From the NCBI GenBank assembly GCA_900545665.1, contig UQZU01000003.1, positions 1 to 64,000 of the forward strand: a DNA stretch of 64,000 bases, given 5' to 3'. How positions within the stretch are numbered: position 1 is the first letter of the stretch; the number at the start of each line of letters is the position of its first letter. The position numbers and the translations under genes were made by a program. Shown piece after piece: positions 54,043 to 62,472 of the stretch. Origin of the DNA: an uncultured Collinsella sp. (lineage in GTDB: Bacteria > Actinomycetota > Coriobacteriia > Coriobacteriales > Coriobacteriaceae). A model generated the notes under the pieces. The model saw only the letters and a program-made list of their open reading frames with translations, ran no database searches and was not told the origin of the DNA.

Positions 54043-55125
54043 TTGTCTTTATCCCATCCTTTGCCTCGCGAGTTGACGCGCCCCGTGCATGTGGGCGGTG
54101 TGCAGATCGGTGGCGGCGCGCCGGTGGTGGTCCAATCCATGACCTGCACCGATACCGCTGACGCCCAGGCAACGCTTGCGCAAGTGTGCGCGTTGGCGCA
54201 GGCTGGCTGCGATATCGTGCGTGTGAGCGTGCCCACCGAGGCCGCGCTTGAGGGTTTCCGCATCATCTGTGCCGAGTCTCCGGTGCCGATCGTCGCCGAT
54301 ATTCACTTTAACCATAAGCTCGCCATCGGCGCCGTCGAGGCTGGTGCCGCCAAGCTTCGCATCAATCCCGGCAATATCGGCGATTGGGCTAAGGTCGACG
54401 CGGTGATTGATGCTGCGGGTGCTGCGGGCTGTGCGATTCGTATCGGCGTCAATGCCGGTTCGCTTGAGCAGGATATCGCCGAGCGCGATGACCTCACGCA
54501 GCCCGAAAAGCTCGTGATGTCGAGCGAGCGCTTTGTGCGGCACTTTGAGGATCGTGGGTTTACCAACATAGTGCTTTCCGCCAAGGCCCATAGCGTACAG
54601 ACGACGCTCGATACCTATCGAGCCCTGTCGCGTGAGATTCCCCACGTTCCGCTTCACCTGGGCGTGACGGAGGCGGGGACCAAGCTCCAGGGCACCATCA
54701 AGAGCTCTGTAGGCTTGGGTATCTTGCTTTCCGAAGGCATTGGCGACACCATGCGTGTGTCGCTCACAGCCAATCCGGTTGAGGAGCCGCCGGTTGCCTG
54801 GGGTATTCTGCAGTCGTTGGGCCTGCGTCGCCGTGGCCCCGAGATTGTCTCGTGCCCCACATGCGCCCGCTGCCAGGTTAACCTTATTCCCATTGCCGAG
54901 GAGGTTACCGAGCGGCTTAAGAACTACTCCGCGCCGCTTTCGATCGCTGTGATGGGATGTGCCGTTAATGGCCCCGGCGAGGCTTCTGATGCCGATCTGG
55001 GCGTTGCTTGCGGACGTGGTCAGGCCTTGCTCTTTTCGCATGGCCAGATCATTGGTAAAGTAGCTGAGGACCAAATTGTCGACGCGCTTATGGCCGAGGT
55101 CGACAAGCTTATTGAGGAGAAATAA
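54043..55125 (+). CDS. ispG: 4-hydroxy-3-methylbut-2-enyl diphosphate synthase (flavodoxin/ferredoxin)
   Basis: The [4Fe-4S] enzyme of the MEP pathway that makes HMBDP. 360 residues. Motifs: VVVQSMTCTDTADAQAT, DIHFNHKLA, KLRINPGNIG, and the iron-sulfur ligands in CPTCARCQVNL and MGCAVNGPGEASDAD. TTG 54043 is preferred, with GGGGAG 8 bp upstream; GTG 54034 would be too close. Confidence 0.95.
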   Translation: MSLSHPLPRELTRPVHVGGVQIGGGAPVVVQSMTCTDTADAQATLAQVCALAQAGCDIVRVSVPTEAALEGFRIICAESPVPIVADIHFNHKLAIGAVEAGAAKLRINPGNIGDWAKVDAVIDAAGAAGCAIRIGVNAGSLEQDIAERDDLTQPEKLVMSSERFVRHFEDRGFTNIVLSAKAHSVQTTLDTYRALSREIPHVPLHLGVTEAGTKLQGTIKSSVGLGILLSEGIGDTMRVSLTANPVEEPPVAWGILQSLGLRRRGPEIVSCPTCARCQVNLIPIAEEVTERLKNYSAPLSIAVMGCAVNGPGEASDADLGVACGRGQALLFSHGQIIGKVAEDQIVDALMAEVDKLIEEK

Positions 55126-56847
55126 ATGACCCGAGCAATGTATATGTCTAAGCTTTATGCGCCGACGCTTAAAGAGGATCCGGCGGACGCTGAGCTCGCC
55201 AGCCACCGTCTGCTGCTCCGTGCCGGCATGATCCGCAAGGAGGCCGCCGGTCTATATTCCTACCTGCCGCTTGCTTGGCGCTCGATTCGCAAGATCGAGA
55301 ACATCGTGCGCGACGAGATGGACGCCGCCGGCGCCCAGGAGCTTATGATGCCTATCATGGTCGACGCCGAGTTGTGGCGCGAGTCCGGCCGCATCGACGC
55401 CTATGGTAAGGAGCTTGTGCGCTTTGACGACCGTCATGGTCGCGAGTTCGTCTTGGGCCCCACGCACGAGGAGACCGTCACGGCCTTGGTGCGCAACGAG
55501 CTGCGCTCCTATAAGCAGCTGCCTGTCAACCTGTACCACATTCAGGACAAGTTCCGCGACGAGTTCCGTCCCCGCTTTGGCCTGATGCGCGCTCGCGAGT
55601 TCATCATGAAGGACGCCTACAGCTTCTCCGCCACGCAGGAGAGCCTGCAGGAGGAGTATGACAAGATGAAGCAGGCCTACGCTAACATCTGCGAGCGCTG
55701 CTATATCAAGGCCCTGCCCGTTGTTGCCGACTCCGGTGAGATCGGTGGCGATACCTCCGTCGAGTACATGGCTTTGGCCGACGCTGGCGAGGCTTCGCTC
55801 GTCTACTGCGACGATTGCGGCTTTGCTGCCGATGACGAGGCGGCAAGCACCAAGGTCGTCGTGACCGAGGGTCCTGGTGACGGTACGCTCACCAAGGTTG
55901 AGACTCCGGGCATGGGCACCATTGAGGCTGTTGCTAAGTTCTTTGGGTTCCCCGAGAACGGCACGCGCAAGTCGCTGGCACTCATCGACGCCGAGGGCAA
56001 GCCTGTCGTGGCCATTGTTCCGGGCGATCACGAGCTCAACGATTGCAAGGCCGAGCACGTCTTTGGCAAGGGCTATCGCATGATGACCGACGAGGAGCTT
56101 CAGGCGAACGGTCTGCACAAGGGCTTTATCGGACCGGTTAACCTGCCCGATGGCATTCGTCTGGTGTGCGACGAGAGCCTGCTCGATTCCAAGCAGTGGG
56201 CCTGCGGTGCCAACGAGGTCGATTATCACTTTACCGGTGCCTGCCCCGAGCGCGACTTTACCGTCGATGAGTGGGCCGATCTGGTCACCGTTGTCGCCGG
56301 CGACCCCTGCCCGCACTGCGGCAAGCCGCTCTCCGCTGCCCGCGGCATCGAGGTCTCTCAGGTCTTCCAGCTGGGCACCAAGTATTCCGAGGCCATGGGT
56401 GCCACCTTTATGGACGAGGACGGCAAGGAGAAGCCGCTCATCATGGGCTGCTACGGCGTTGGTGTGTCCCGCTCGCTCGCTGCCGTCGTGGAGCAGCACA
56501 ACGACGAGCACGGTATCGTCTGGCCGGTCTCCGTTGCCCCGTACGAGGTCGCGGTGATTCCGCTCGATCCCAAGAAGGAGGAGTGCGCTACCGTCTGCGA
56601 GCAGATCGTTGATGGCCTGTGCGCCGAGGGTATCGAGGTTGTCGTCGACGACCGCGACGAGCGTCCCGGCTTTAAGTTTGCCGACAACGACCTTATGGGC
56701 TTCCCGTATCAGGTCGTTCTGGGTAAGCGTGGCCTTAAGAATGGCACCGTTGAGCTCAAGGACCGTGCCACGGGTGAGCGCGAGGATGTGGCGATCGACG
56801 AGGTCGTCGCCAAGGTCGCCGAGCTTGTGAAGGCAGCACGCCGTTAA
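55126..56847 (+). CDS. proS: Prolyl-tRNA synthetase
   Basis: A bacterial-type enzyme with the editing insertion, 573 residues. Class II motifs are AGLYSYLPLAWRSIRKIENIVRDEMD, FVLGPTHEETVTAL, PRFGLMRAREFIMKDAYSF and GCYGVGVSRSLAAVVEQ. The YbaK-like editing region occupies about 225-405, including GIEVSQVFQLGTKYSEAM after it. GAGGAG overlapping the end of ispG serves the ATG. Confidence 0.97.
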   Translation: MTRAMYMSKLYAPTLKEDPADAELASHRLLLRAGMIRKEAAGLYSYLPLAWRSIRKIENIVRDEMDAAGAQELMMPIMVDAELWRESGRIDAYGKELVRFDDRHGREFVLGPTHEETVTALVRNELRSYKQLPVNLYHIQDKFRDEFRPRFGLMRAREFIMKDAYSFSATQESLQEEYDKMKQAYANICERCYIKALPVVADSGEIGGDTSVEYMALADAGEASLVYCDDCGFAADDEAASTKVVVTEGPGDGTLTKVETPGMGTIEAVAKFFGFPENGTRKSLALIDAEGKPVVAIVPGDHELNDCKAEHVFGKGYRMMTDEELQANGLHKGFIGPVNLPDGIRLVCDESLLDSKQWACGANEVDYHFTGACPERDFTVDEWADLVTVVAGDPCPHCGKPLSAARGIEVSQVFQLGTKYSEAMGATFMDEDGKEKPLIMGCYGVGVSRSLAAVVEQHNDEHGIVWPVSVAPYEVAVIPLDPKKEECATVCEQIVDGLCAEGIEVVVDDRDERPGFKFADNDLMGFPYQVVLGKRGLKNGTVELKDRATGEREDVAIDEVVAKVAELVKAARR

Positions 56848-56877
56848 TCGACGATTTCGCTTGTAGTTCGATATACG

Positions 56878-56927
56878 GGACGGCCCCGCATTTCTCCAGA
56901 TCGGGGAGATGCGGGGCCGTCCTTTTA
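56878..56927 (+). terminator. Terminator after proS
   Basis: A 14-bp perfect stem (GGACGGCCCCGCAT with ATGCGGGGCCGTCC), an inner CTCC/GGAG pair and TTTT at the end. It closes the pyrH-proS series. Confidence 0.92.
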
Positions 56928-56953
56928 TCTTGTGGCATCCTCGATATCTAAAA

Positions 56954-56991
56954 GGAAAACCCCATAGCCCATGCGAGCTGCGGGGTTTTCC
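56954..56991 (-). terminator. Terminator of the phosphotransferase gene
   Basis: GGAAAACCCC and GGGGTTTTCC bracket a loop of 18 bases. Read on the minus strand it is followed by TTTTAG. It lies about 35 bp beyond the stop of the minus-strand gene and converges on proS. Confidence 0.75.
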
Positions 56992-57025
56992 TTGTGCCTC
57001 CGATGCGAAATAAATCGCTCAGATA

Positions 57026-57790
57026 TTACTGATAATCGACGACGTCGATCCAGTTCTTCAGGAACTCATCGTTCACGTTGCGCTTACGAGCGAGCTCGGA
57101 AGCGGCGACGATGCTCGTCCACTGACGCACGACCTGCATCGGCATGTCGGCGCGGTCGCAGTAGAGCTCCAGGTAGGCCTCAGCCTGATCCTTGCTGTTG
57201 AGGGCAAAGAGCAGGTAGGTGGTGGCAACGTCGGCAGCAGGGGAGCCCTGGGTGGCGTGTGCCCAGTCGCACACATAGAGCTGGCCGTCGTCGCCGACGA
57301 TGACGTTGGAGGGGTTGAAGTCGCCGTGGCAGACCTTGAACTCCTTGGTCATGCCGTCCAGACGCTCCTGAAGGTTGTAGCGCGTGGTGGCATTGAGCTG
57401 ATCAAGGCTGTCGATCATGCGGGCGTACTTGTCGCGCTGACGGTTGAGCAGCGGGGAGGTGTAGCCGTGGATCTCGATCTGGAGGTCGACAAACATCTCG
57501 AGGTACTCACCAAAGCGCTGGGGCTCGGCAGTCATCTTCTCGGCAAGGGTGGTGCCCGGAACCTTCTCGGTCACGAGCGCCCAGCCGTTGGCGTTCTCGA
57601 GCTGGGAAACCTCGAGCGCCTTGGGGCTGCGGATGCCGCACTCATTGATGCGGGCAAGATTCAAAGCCTCGTTGAACACGTCGGAGACAGGCTTGGTCTC
57701 GTTAAAGACCTTGACAATCTTGTCGCCCAGGTCGTAAACGACCTTGTTGCCACGGCGGACGAGCTCGGTCTTGGAATCGGGTAGCAGCAT
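57026..57790 (-). CDS. APH/choline-kinase-like phosphotransferase
   Basis: A 254-residue kinase-fold protein. Conserved elements are the N-terminal strand TELVRRGNKVVYDLGDKIVKVF with a putative ATP-binding Lys, the Brenner motif HGDFNPSNVIV (catalytic Asp and Asn) and YVCDWAHATQGSPAADVATTYL, the metal-binding Asp. Substrate is not predictable; members include aminoglycoside, choline and fructosamine kinases. It follows adhE on the same strand after a hairpin. AAGGAT is upstream of the ATG. Confidence 0.85.
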   Translation of the reverse strand: MLLPDSKTELVRRGNKVVYDLGDKIVKVFNETKPVSDVFNEALNLARINECGIRSPKALEVSQLENANGWALVTEKVPGTTLAEKMTAEPQRFGEYLEMFVDLQIEIHGYTSPLLNRQRDKYARMIDSLDQLNATTRYNLQERLDGMTKEFKVCHGDFNPSNVIVGDDGQLYVCDWAHATQGSPAADVATTYLLFALNSKDQAEAYLELYCDRADMPMQVVRQWTSIVAASELARKRNVNDEFLKNWIDVVDYQ

Positions 57791-57822
57791 GGTTGCATCC
57801 TTTCAACGATGCGATAGAAGCG

Positions 57823-57861
57823 ACGGCGGGGGTGTGTGAAACACCCGTGCACCCCCGCCGT
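57823..57861. terminator. 12-bp stem-loop between adhE and the phosphotransferase gene
   Basis: A perfect GC-rich stem (ACGGCGGGGGTG and its complement), 18 bp past the adhE stop. No U-run follows on the minus strand, so it may only attenuate read-through or stabilise the adhE 3' end. Confidence 0.55.
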
Positions 57862-57878
57862 TAAAAACCGTGCTAAAA

Positions 57879-60527
57879 CTAGCAGACGGCGTAATCCTGG
57901 GGCTCGCGGCCGTAGTAGGCGTCCAGGTAGAGCTCCTTGATCTCGCTCATGAGCGGGTAGCGCGGGTTGGCGCCGGTGCACTGGTCGTTGAATGCCTGCT
58001 CGGTCATTTCGTCGAGGGTGTCGAGGAAGTACTGCTCGTCAACACCGTAGTCAGCGATGGTCTTCTTGACGCCGATGAAGTCCTTGAGCTCTTCGAGCTT
58101 CGTGATGAAGTTCTCGAAGACCTCCTTGTCGTCCTTGCCCTCGATGCCGCAGTACTTGGCCATCTCGGCGTAGTTGTGCAGCGCGTTGGGGTAAGGATAC
58201 TGGGAGAAGGTACCCATCTTGACGGGAGCCTCGGCGGCGTTGTAGCGCATGACGCGGGTCAGGATGACAGCGTTTGCGAGGCCGTGGGGCAGGTGATGGA
58301 AAGCGCCGAGCTTGTGGGCCATGGAGTGGTTGAGGCCCAGGAAGGCGTTGGCGAAGGCCATACCGGCCATGCAGGAGGCGTTGTGCATCTCCTCGCGGGC
58401 GTGCGGGTCCTTGGCGCCGTTCGTGAAGCTGGAGGGCAGGTTCTCGAAGACGAGCTTGGCAGCGCGCTCGGAGAGGCCCTTGGTGTAGTCGGAAGCCATG
58501 ATGGAGACGTAGGACTCGATGGCGTGGGTCATGACGTCGATGCCAGAGGCAGCGGTCAGGCCGCGCGGGGCGGTCATGCAGTTGTCGGCGTCGACGATAG
58601 CCATGTTGGGGAGCAGCGCGTAGTCGGCGAGCGGCCACTTGATGCCGGTCTCCTTGTCGGTGATGATGGCGAACGGCGTGCACTCGGAGCCGGTACCCGA
58701 GGAGGTCGGGACGGCGACGAAGTAGGCCTTCTTGCCCATCTCGGGGAAGGTGAAGATACGCTTGCGGATGTCCATGAAGTCCATGGCCATGTCCTCAAAC
58801 TTGCACTCGGGGTGCTCGTACATCATCCACATGATCTTGCCGGCGTCCATAGCGGAGCCACCGCCGACGGCGATGATGACGTCCGGCTCAAAGAGAGCCA
58901 TCTGCTTGGCGCCGCGACGTGCGCACTGCAGCGACGGATCGGGCTCGACGTCGTAGAAGCAGTCGTGGGCGATGCCCATCTCGTCGAGCTTGGCCTCGAT
59001 GGCGCGGGTGTTGCCATTCTTGAAGAGGAACTGGTCGGTGACAATGAAGGCGCGCTTCTTGCCCATGACGTTGCCCAGCTCGTCGAGGGCGACGGGCGTG
59101 GAACCCTTCTTGAAGTAGACCTTCTCGGGAGCGCGGAACCACAGCATGTTCTCACGGCGCTCGGCCACAGTCTTAACGTTGATCAAGTGCTTCACCCCAA
59201 CGTTCTCGGAGACGGAGTTGCCGCCCCAGGAGCCGCAGCCCAGGGTCAGAGACGGCTTCATGCCAAAGTTGTACAGGTCACCGATGCCGCCGTGCGAGGA
59301 CGGGGTGTTGATGACGATACGGCAGGCCTTCATGACGTGCTCGAACAGGCTGATCTTCTCGGCCTGGGCGGGGTGCACGTACAGAGAGGCGGTGTGGCCC
59401 GGGCCACCGGCGAGCACGAGGTGCTCGGCCTTGTCGACGGCCTCCTGGAAGTCCTTGGCGTGGTACATGGCCAGGACCGGGGAGAGCTTCTCGTGGGAGA
59501 ACTCCTCCTTGGCGGGGTCGGTGGAGGTGACCTCGGCGATCAGGATCTTGGTCTTGGCGGGAACCTCGATGCCGGCGAGCTCGGCGATCTTGGCAGCGGC
59601 CATGCCGGGGATGCGGTGATCGAGAGCGCCGTTCTTGAACATGGCGGCACGCAGGGCCTCCATCTCGGCACCCTGCTTGACGAAGTAGCAGCCGCGCTTC
59701 TGGAACTCGGCCTTAACCTGGTCATAGATGCTGTCGATTACGGTCACGGACTGCTCGGAAGCGCAGATCATGCCGTTGTCGAAGGTCTTGGAGTGGATGA
59801 TGGAGTTGACGGCGAGCAGCACGTCGGCGGTGTCGTCGATGACGACCGGGGTGTTACCGGCGCCAACGCCCAGGGCGGGCTTGCCCGAGGAGTAAGCGGC
59901 CTTGACCATGCCCGGGCCACCGGTGGCGAGGATGATGTCGACGTCGCGCATGACCATGTTAGTCAGCTCGATGGAGGGGACATCGACCCAGCCGATGATG
60001 CCCTCGGGGGCGCCGGCCTTGACGGCGGCGTCAAGCACGAGCTTGGCGGCGGCGATGGTGCACTTGGCGGCAGCCGGGTGCGGGGAGATGATGATGGCGT
60101 TGCGGGTCTTCAGGCAGATCAGCGTCTTGAAGATGGCGGTGGAGGTGGGGTTGGTCGTCGGGATGACGGCGCCCACGATGCCGATGGGCTCGGCGATCTT
60201 GGTGATGCCGTAAGCCTCGTCGCGCTCCAGGACACCACAGGTCTTGGTGTTCTTGTAAGCGTTGTAGATGTACTCTGCGGCGTAGTGGTTCTTGATGACC
60301 TTGTCCTCAAGAACGCCGCGGCCGGTCTCCTCGATGGCCATCTTCGCCAACGGGATACGAGCCTTGTTGGCGGCCATGGCGGCCTCATAGAAGATCTTGT
60401 CGACCTGCTCCTGCGTGTACGTAGCAAAAAGCGCCTGGGCCTCTCGCATCTGAGCGAGCTTAGCCTCAAGCGCCTCTACGTTGTCCACAATTGCGGGAGT
60501 AGTGTTTTCCGGTGACTTTTTCACCAT
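57879..60527 (-). CDS. adhE: Bifunctional acetaldehyde-CoA / alcohol dehydrogenase
   Basis: Reduces acetyl-CoA to ethanol in two steps to recycle NADH; forms spirosomes in other bacteria. 882 residues, the normal length. The N-terminal aldehyde dehydrogenase (to about residue 450) has PTTNPTSTAIFK, ATGGPGMVKAAYSSGKP, and FDNGMICASEQSV with the catalytic Cys. The C-terminal iron-alcohol dehydrogenase has GGGSAMDAGKIMW, SSGTGSECTPFAII, and iron ligands in LNHSMAHKLGAFHHLPHG. AAGGAGA precedes the ATG. Confidence 0.97.
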   Translation of the reverse strand: MVKKSPENTTPAIVDNVEALEAKLAQMREAQALFATYTQEQVDKIFYEAAMAANKARIPLAKMAIEETGRGVLEDKVIKNHYAAEYIYNAYKNTKTCGVLERDEAYGITKIAEPIGIVGAVIPTTNPTSTAIFKTLICLKTRNAIIISPHPAAAKCTIAAAKLVLDAAVKAGAPEGIIGWVDVPSIELTNMVMRDVDIILATGGPGMVKAAYSSGKPALGVGAGNTPVVIDDTADVLLAVNSIIHSKTFDNGMICASEQSVTVIDSIYDQVKAEFQKRGCYFVKQGAEMEALRAAMFKNGALDHRIPGMAAAKIAELAGIEVPAKTKILIAEVTSTDPAKEEFSHEKLSPVLAMYHAKDFQEAVDKAEHLVLAGGPGHTASLYVHPAQAEKISLFEHVMKACRIVINTPSSHGGIGDLYNFGMKPSLTLGCGSWGGNSVSENVGVKHLINVKTVAERRENMLWFRAPEKVYFKKGSTPVALDELGNVMGKKRAFIVTDQFLFKNGNTRAIEAKLDEMGIAHDCFYDVEPDPSLQCARRGAKQMALFEPDVIIAVGGGSAMDAGKIMWMMYEHPECKFEDMAMDFMDIRKRIFTFPEMGKKAYFVAVPTSSGTGSECTPFAIITDKETGIKWPLADYALLPNMAIVDADNCMTAPRGLTAASGIDVMTHAIESYVSIMASDYTKGLSERAAKLVFENLPSSFTNGAKDPHAREEMHNASCMAGMAFANAFLGLNHSMAHKLGAFHHLPHGLANAVILTRVMRYNAAEAPVKMGTFSQYPYPNALHNYAEMAKYCGIEGKDDKEVFENFITKLEELKDFIGVKKTIADYGVDEQYFLDTLDEMTEQAFNDQCTGANPRYPLMSEIKELYLDAYYGREPQDYAVC

Positions 60528-60568
60528 TTGTGTCTCCTTGCGATCGGAGATTTACCCTACGCCTTGCA

Positions 60569-60574
60569 TGATAG
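60569..60574 (-). promoter_or_regulatory. Extended -10 of adhE
   Basis: Minus-strand TTGCTATCAT contains TATCAT preceded by TG, an extended -10. No consensus -35 is present at 17 bp. It lies about 40 bp before the adhE ATG. Confidence 0.5.
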
Positions 60575-60619
60575 CAAGAAATGATTCGGCGAACGGTAAG
60601 ATTCCCGTAAAAGGCACAC

Positions 60620-60649
60620 TAAAACGCTTCAATAAACTGAAACGTTTTA
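60620..60649 (-). promoter_or_regulatory. Paired LacI-type operator half-sites upstream of adhE
   Basis: TAAAACGCTTCA (60620-60631) and TGAAACGTTTTA (60638-60649) are the same 12-bp near-palindrome with a central CG in opposite orientations, centres 18 bp apart. Each resembles LacI/GalR/CcpA operators. They lie 45-75 bp upstream of the candidate -10. Confidence 0.55.
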
Positions 60650-60680
60650 ACTAAAACTATCTGCCTGCTGCATCGCCTCG

Positions 60681-60729
60681 CTCATTGGGGACAGACTTAC
60701 ATGAGTGCTTTCACTCATTTGGGACAGAC
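60681..60729 (+). repeat. Left 49-bp inverted repeat of the RAYT unit
   Basis: It contains TTGGGGACAG, then ATGAGTG-CTTT-CACTCAT as a hairpin, and a second TTGGGACAG. It matches the complement of 61679-61727 with three differences in 49. It lies 130 bp before the transposase start. Confidence 0.88.
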
Positions 60730-60859
60730 ATCGTTTTGCCATTTTGCCGTTCTGAACCTGTTTTTGCCGCTCATTGGATATAAATAGGTTACAGGCTCAG
60801 CATTTCGCGTTACTTCTCTCCTTTTAGGTGTTGCCTGTTCAGTTTTGAAAGGAGAGATT

Positions 60860-61636
60860 ATGCCCCGATGCGCCCGCGCCGTTTCGCTCACCGGCTATTA
60901 CCACGTCTTTGACCGTGGCAACTCCAAACAGATTATTTTTGAAGATGACTCTGACCGATATCGTTTCTTATCGGACATCTCGGACAGGTTTGCACGCCAT
61001 AAAGTGGCAGTGTTGGCTTGGTGCCTTATGGACAACCACTTCCATTTGATGGTTGATGACCCATTTGACAACCTTTCAAAGGCAATGCAGTGCGCATTGA
61101 CGGCGTATGCCAAGTATTTCAACGGGAAAACGGGGAGAACGGGGCATTTGTTTGACAATCGCTATTCGCGGGTCGCGGTCGAGTCGGACACACAGGCGGT
61201 GCAGCTACTCGATTATATCCATCTCAATCCTGTGAAGGGTGCGCTTGACTCGCTCGAGGCGTACCGCTGGTCAAGCTACAAGGCATATCAGCTGGGCTAT
61301 GATCCCTTTGACATCTGTGACGCGGCTCCTATGCTCGATATCGTCGGAGGCTCCCGTTGCTATTGCGAGCATCTCGAGGAAGTTGCCGGGCGCACTTGGT
61401 CAGTGGAGGTTCTTCCACGCCGGCGGATCCCCGATGAGGAGGCCCTTTCCATTGCGCACGAAGTCCTGCCGAGCATAGATCCTGCGCTGCTCAAGGCCCT
61501 GCCACGCCCCGATCGCGATGCCTGTCTGCTGAGGCTCAGGCGGGCACATCTCACGGTCAAGCAAATTGCCCGTATCACCGGCATTGGCGCTACAAGCGTG
61601 ACCAAGGCCACTGTGGGCTGGAGGGAGGCTGCGTGA
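60860..61636 (+). CDS. REP-associated tyrosine transposase (Y1/IS200-like)
   Basis: A 258-residue HUH-type single-strand transposase of the RAYT kind. The HUH motif is in AWCLMDNHFHLMV, and the likely catalytic tyrosine is in AVQLLDYIHLNPVKGAL; YHVFDRGNSKQIIF at the N-terminus is typical. The last 80 residues include a helix-turn-helix-like LTVKQIARITGIGATSVTKATV. ATG 60860 has AAAGGAGAG upstream. It appears intact and flanked by inverted copies of a 49-bp palindromic repeat. It is a single copy here, without an accessory TnpB. Confidence 0.92.
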   Translation: MPRCARAVSLTGYYHVFDRGNSKQIIFEDDSDRYRFLSDISDRFARHKVAVLAWCLMDNHFHLMVDDPFDNLSKAMQCALTAYAKYFNGKTGRTGHLFDNRYSRVAVESDTQAVQLLDYIHLNPVKGALDSLEAYRWSSYKAYQLGYDPFDICDAAPMLDIVGGSRCYCEHLEEVAGRTWSVEVLPRRRIPDEEALSIAHEVLPSIDPALLKALPRPDRDACLLRLRRAHLTVKQIARITGIGATSVTKATVGWREAA

Positions 61637-61678
61637 GGCTGGGCAGGACCTGATCATGGCGCCGCATGTGTACGTCAC

Positions 61679-61727
61679 GTCTGTCCCCAATGCGTGAAAG
61701 CACTCATGTAAGCCTGTCCCCAATGAG
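61679..61727 (-). repeat. Right 49-bp inverted repeat of the RAYT unit
   Basis: The near-exact inverted partner of 60681-60729. It begins 43 bp after the transposase stop and carries the same hairpin core between two GGGGACAG motifs. Confidence 0.88.
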
Positions 61728-61730
61728 TGC

Positions 61731-61760
61731 AAAAAGGCGCTCTCCGTAGGGGAGGGCGCC
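61731..61760 (-). terminator. Terminator of rpmB
   Basis: Read on the minus strand, GGCGC-C-CTCC and GGAGAGCGCC pair around a short loop and end with TTTTT. It lies about 70 bp past the rpmB stop, next to the right RAYT repeat. Confidence 0.82.
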
Positions 61761-61831
61761 TTTGGTAAGTTCTATGTGAACGCGAGGTCTTTGACCCGGA
61801 GAGTCCGAGGTACTTGTTGGTAAGACCTTAT

Positions 61832-62020
61832 TTAGGAGCGCGCAACCTTGCCAGACTTGAGGCAGGTGGAGCAAACGTTCATCTTGCGACGGTGACCATC
61901 GACGACAACGTAGACGCGCTGGATGTTGGGGCGGAACTTACGGTTGGTGACGCGGTGAGAGTGGCTGATGGAGCGACCGGCAACGGGGTGCTTACCGCAA
62001 ACTTCGCAAACTTTGGACAT
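61832..62020 (-). CDS. rpmB: 50S ribosomal protein L28, zinc-binding form
   Basis: A 62-residue protein with the C+ pattern: CEVCGK at residues 5-8 and CSTCLK near 50, four cysteines able to bind zinc. SHSHRVTNRKFRPNIQRV is the L28 core. The ATG at 62020 is the family start with AAGGAGGG upstream; longer starts are not family-like. Divergent from pyrR. Confidence 0.96.
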   Translation of the reverse strand: MSKVCEVCGKHPVAGRSISHSHRVTNRKFRPNIQRVYVVVDGHRRKMNVCSTCLKSGKVARS

Positions 62021-62074
62021 AACTGACCCTCCTTGGGCGACAAACGAACATGTCGCGTTAACAAACAAGCCTGA

Positions 62075-62080
62075 ACTATA
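62075..62080 (-). promoter_or_regulatory. Extended -10 of rpmB
   Basis: Minus-strand TGCTATAGT gives TATAGT preceded by TG. TTGCGC lies 20 bp upstream, a long spacing. Confidence 0.6.
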
Positions 62081-62335
62081 GCACAGAAGTCGCTCCCTGT
62101 GCGCAATCTACACAGAGATATTCCTCTTTTGGCGATAGTGCCCACGCCACGGCCCTGGACGTAGATCCGATTTGCGTGCAGCAGAGGGGATTATGCCAGC
62201 TCGTGCGTGCGTTTTCAAGCTCGTCCCACAAATATATATAGGTTTATGGAGCATTGGGCTCCGTTTACGGATTGCTCTGTATTTATGCTCGCAATTAAGC
62301 TCGAGGTTGGCTACACTATCCCTTGACCATTAAAG
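62081..62335. other. Intergenic DNA between rpmB and the pyr leader
   Basis: No coding frame, tRNA or repeat is recognised. The part at 62205-62300 is AT-richer than its surroundings and would be expected to hold the pyr promoter, but no clear -35/-10 pair was found. TACACT at 62312 is a weak -10 candidate. Confidence 0.6.
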
Positions 62336-62433
62336 GGGTACGAGATACCCACATGGAATTACATAGCTGCCATGCGAGCAGCCTTTCCTGTGGGTGTCTG
62401 GTCCGCTTTAAGCGGTCGGGCATCTATTTTTTT
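62336..62433 (+). promoter_or_regulatory. Pyrimidine attenuator upstream of pyrR
   Basis: Three competing stems are visible. A: GGGTA and TACCC around CGAGA (62336-62350). B: AGATACCCACA (62343-62353) with TGTGGGTGTCT (62389-62399), enclosing a GCTGC/GCAGC hairpin. C: GGTGTCTG and CCGC (62393-62406) with GCGG and CGGGCATC (62412-62424), followed by seven T. A blocks B; B blocks C. This is the anti-antiterminator, antiterminator and terminator logic expected for PyrR-controlled pyr operons, with C ending about 40 nt before pyrR. Confidence 0.8.
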
Positions 62434-62472
62434 GACTGTGTCAGCAGTCAAGACATGTGAGGAAGGAGATCG

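Noticed and set aside
57870..60515. An open frame of 881 codons on the plus strand opposite adhE
   Set aside because: It mirrors the exact extent of adhE, has Val/Gly/Asp/Leu-rich low-complexity translation and no family resemblance. GC-rich codon use suppresses stops on the opposite strand.
60528..60620. A Rex operator for adhE
   Set aside because: No TTGTGA-N6-TCACAA-type palindrome was found on reading the whole gap.
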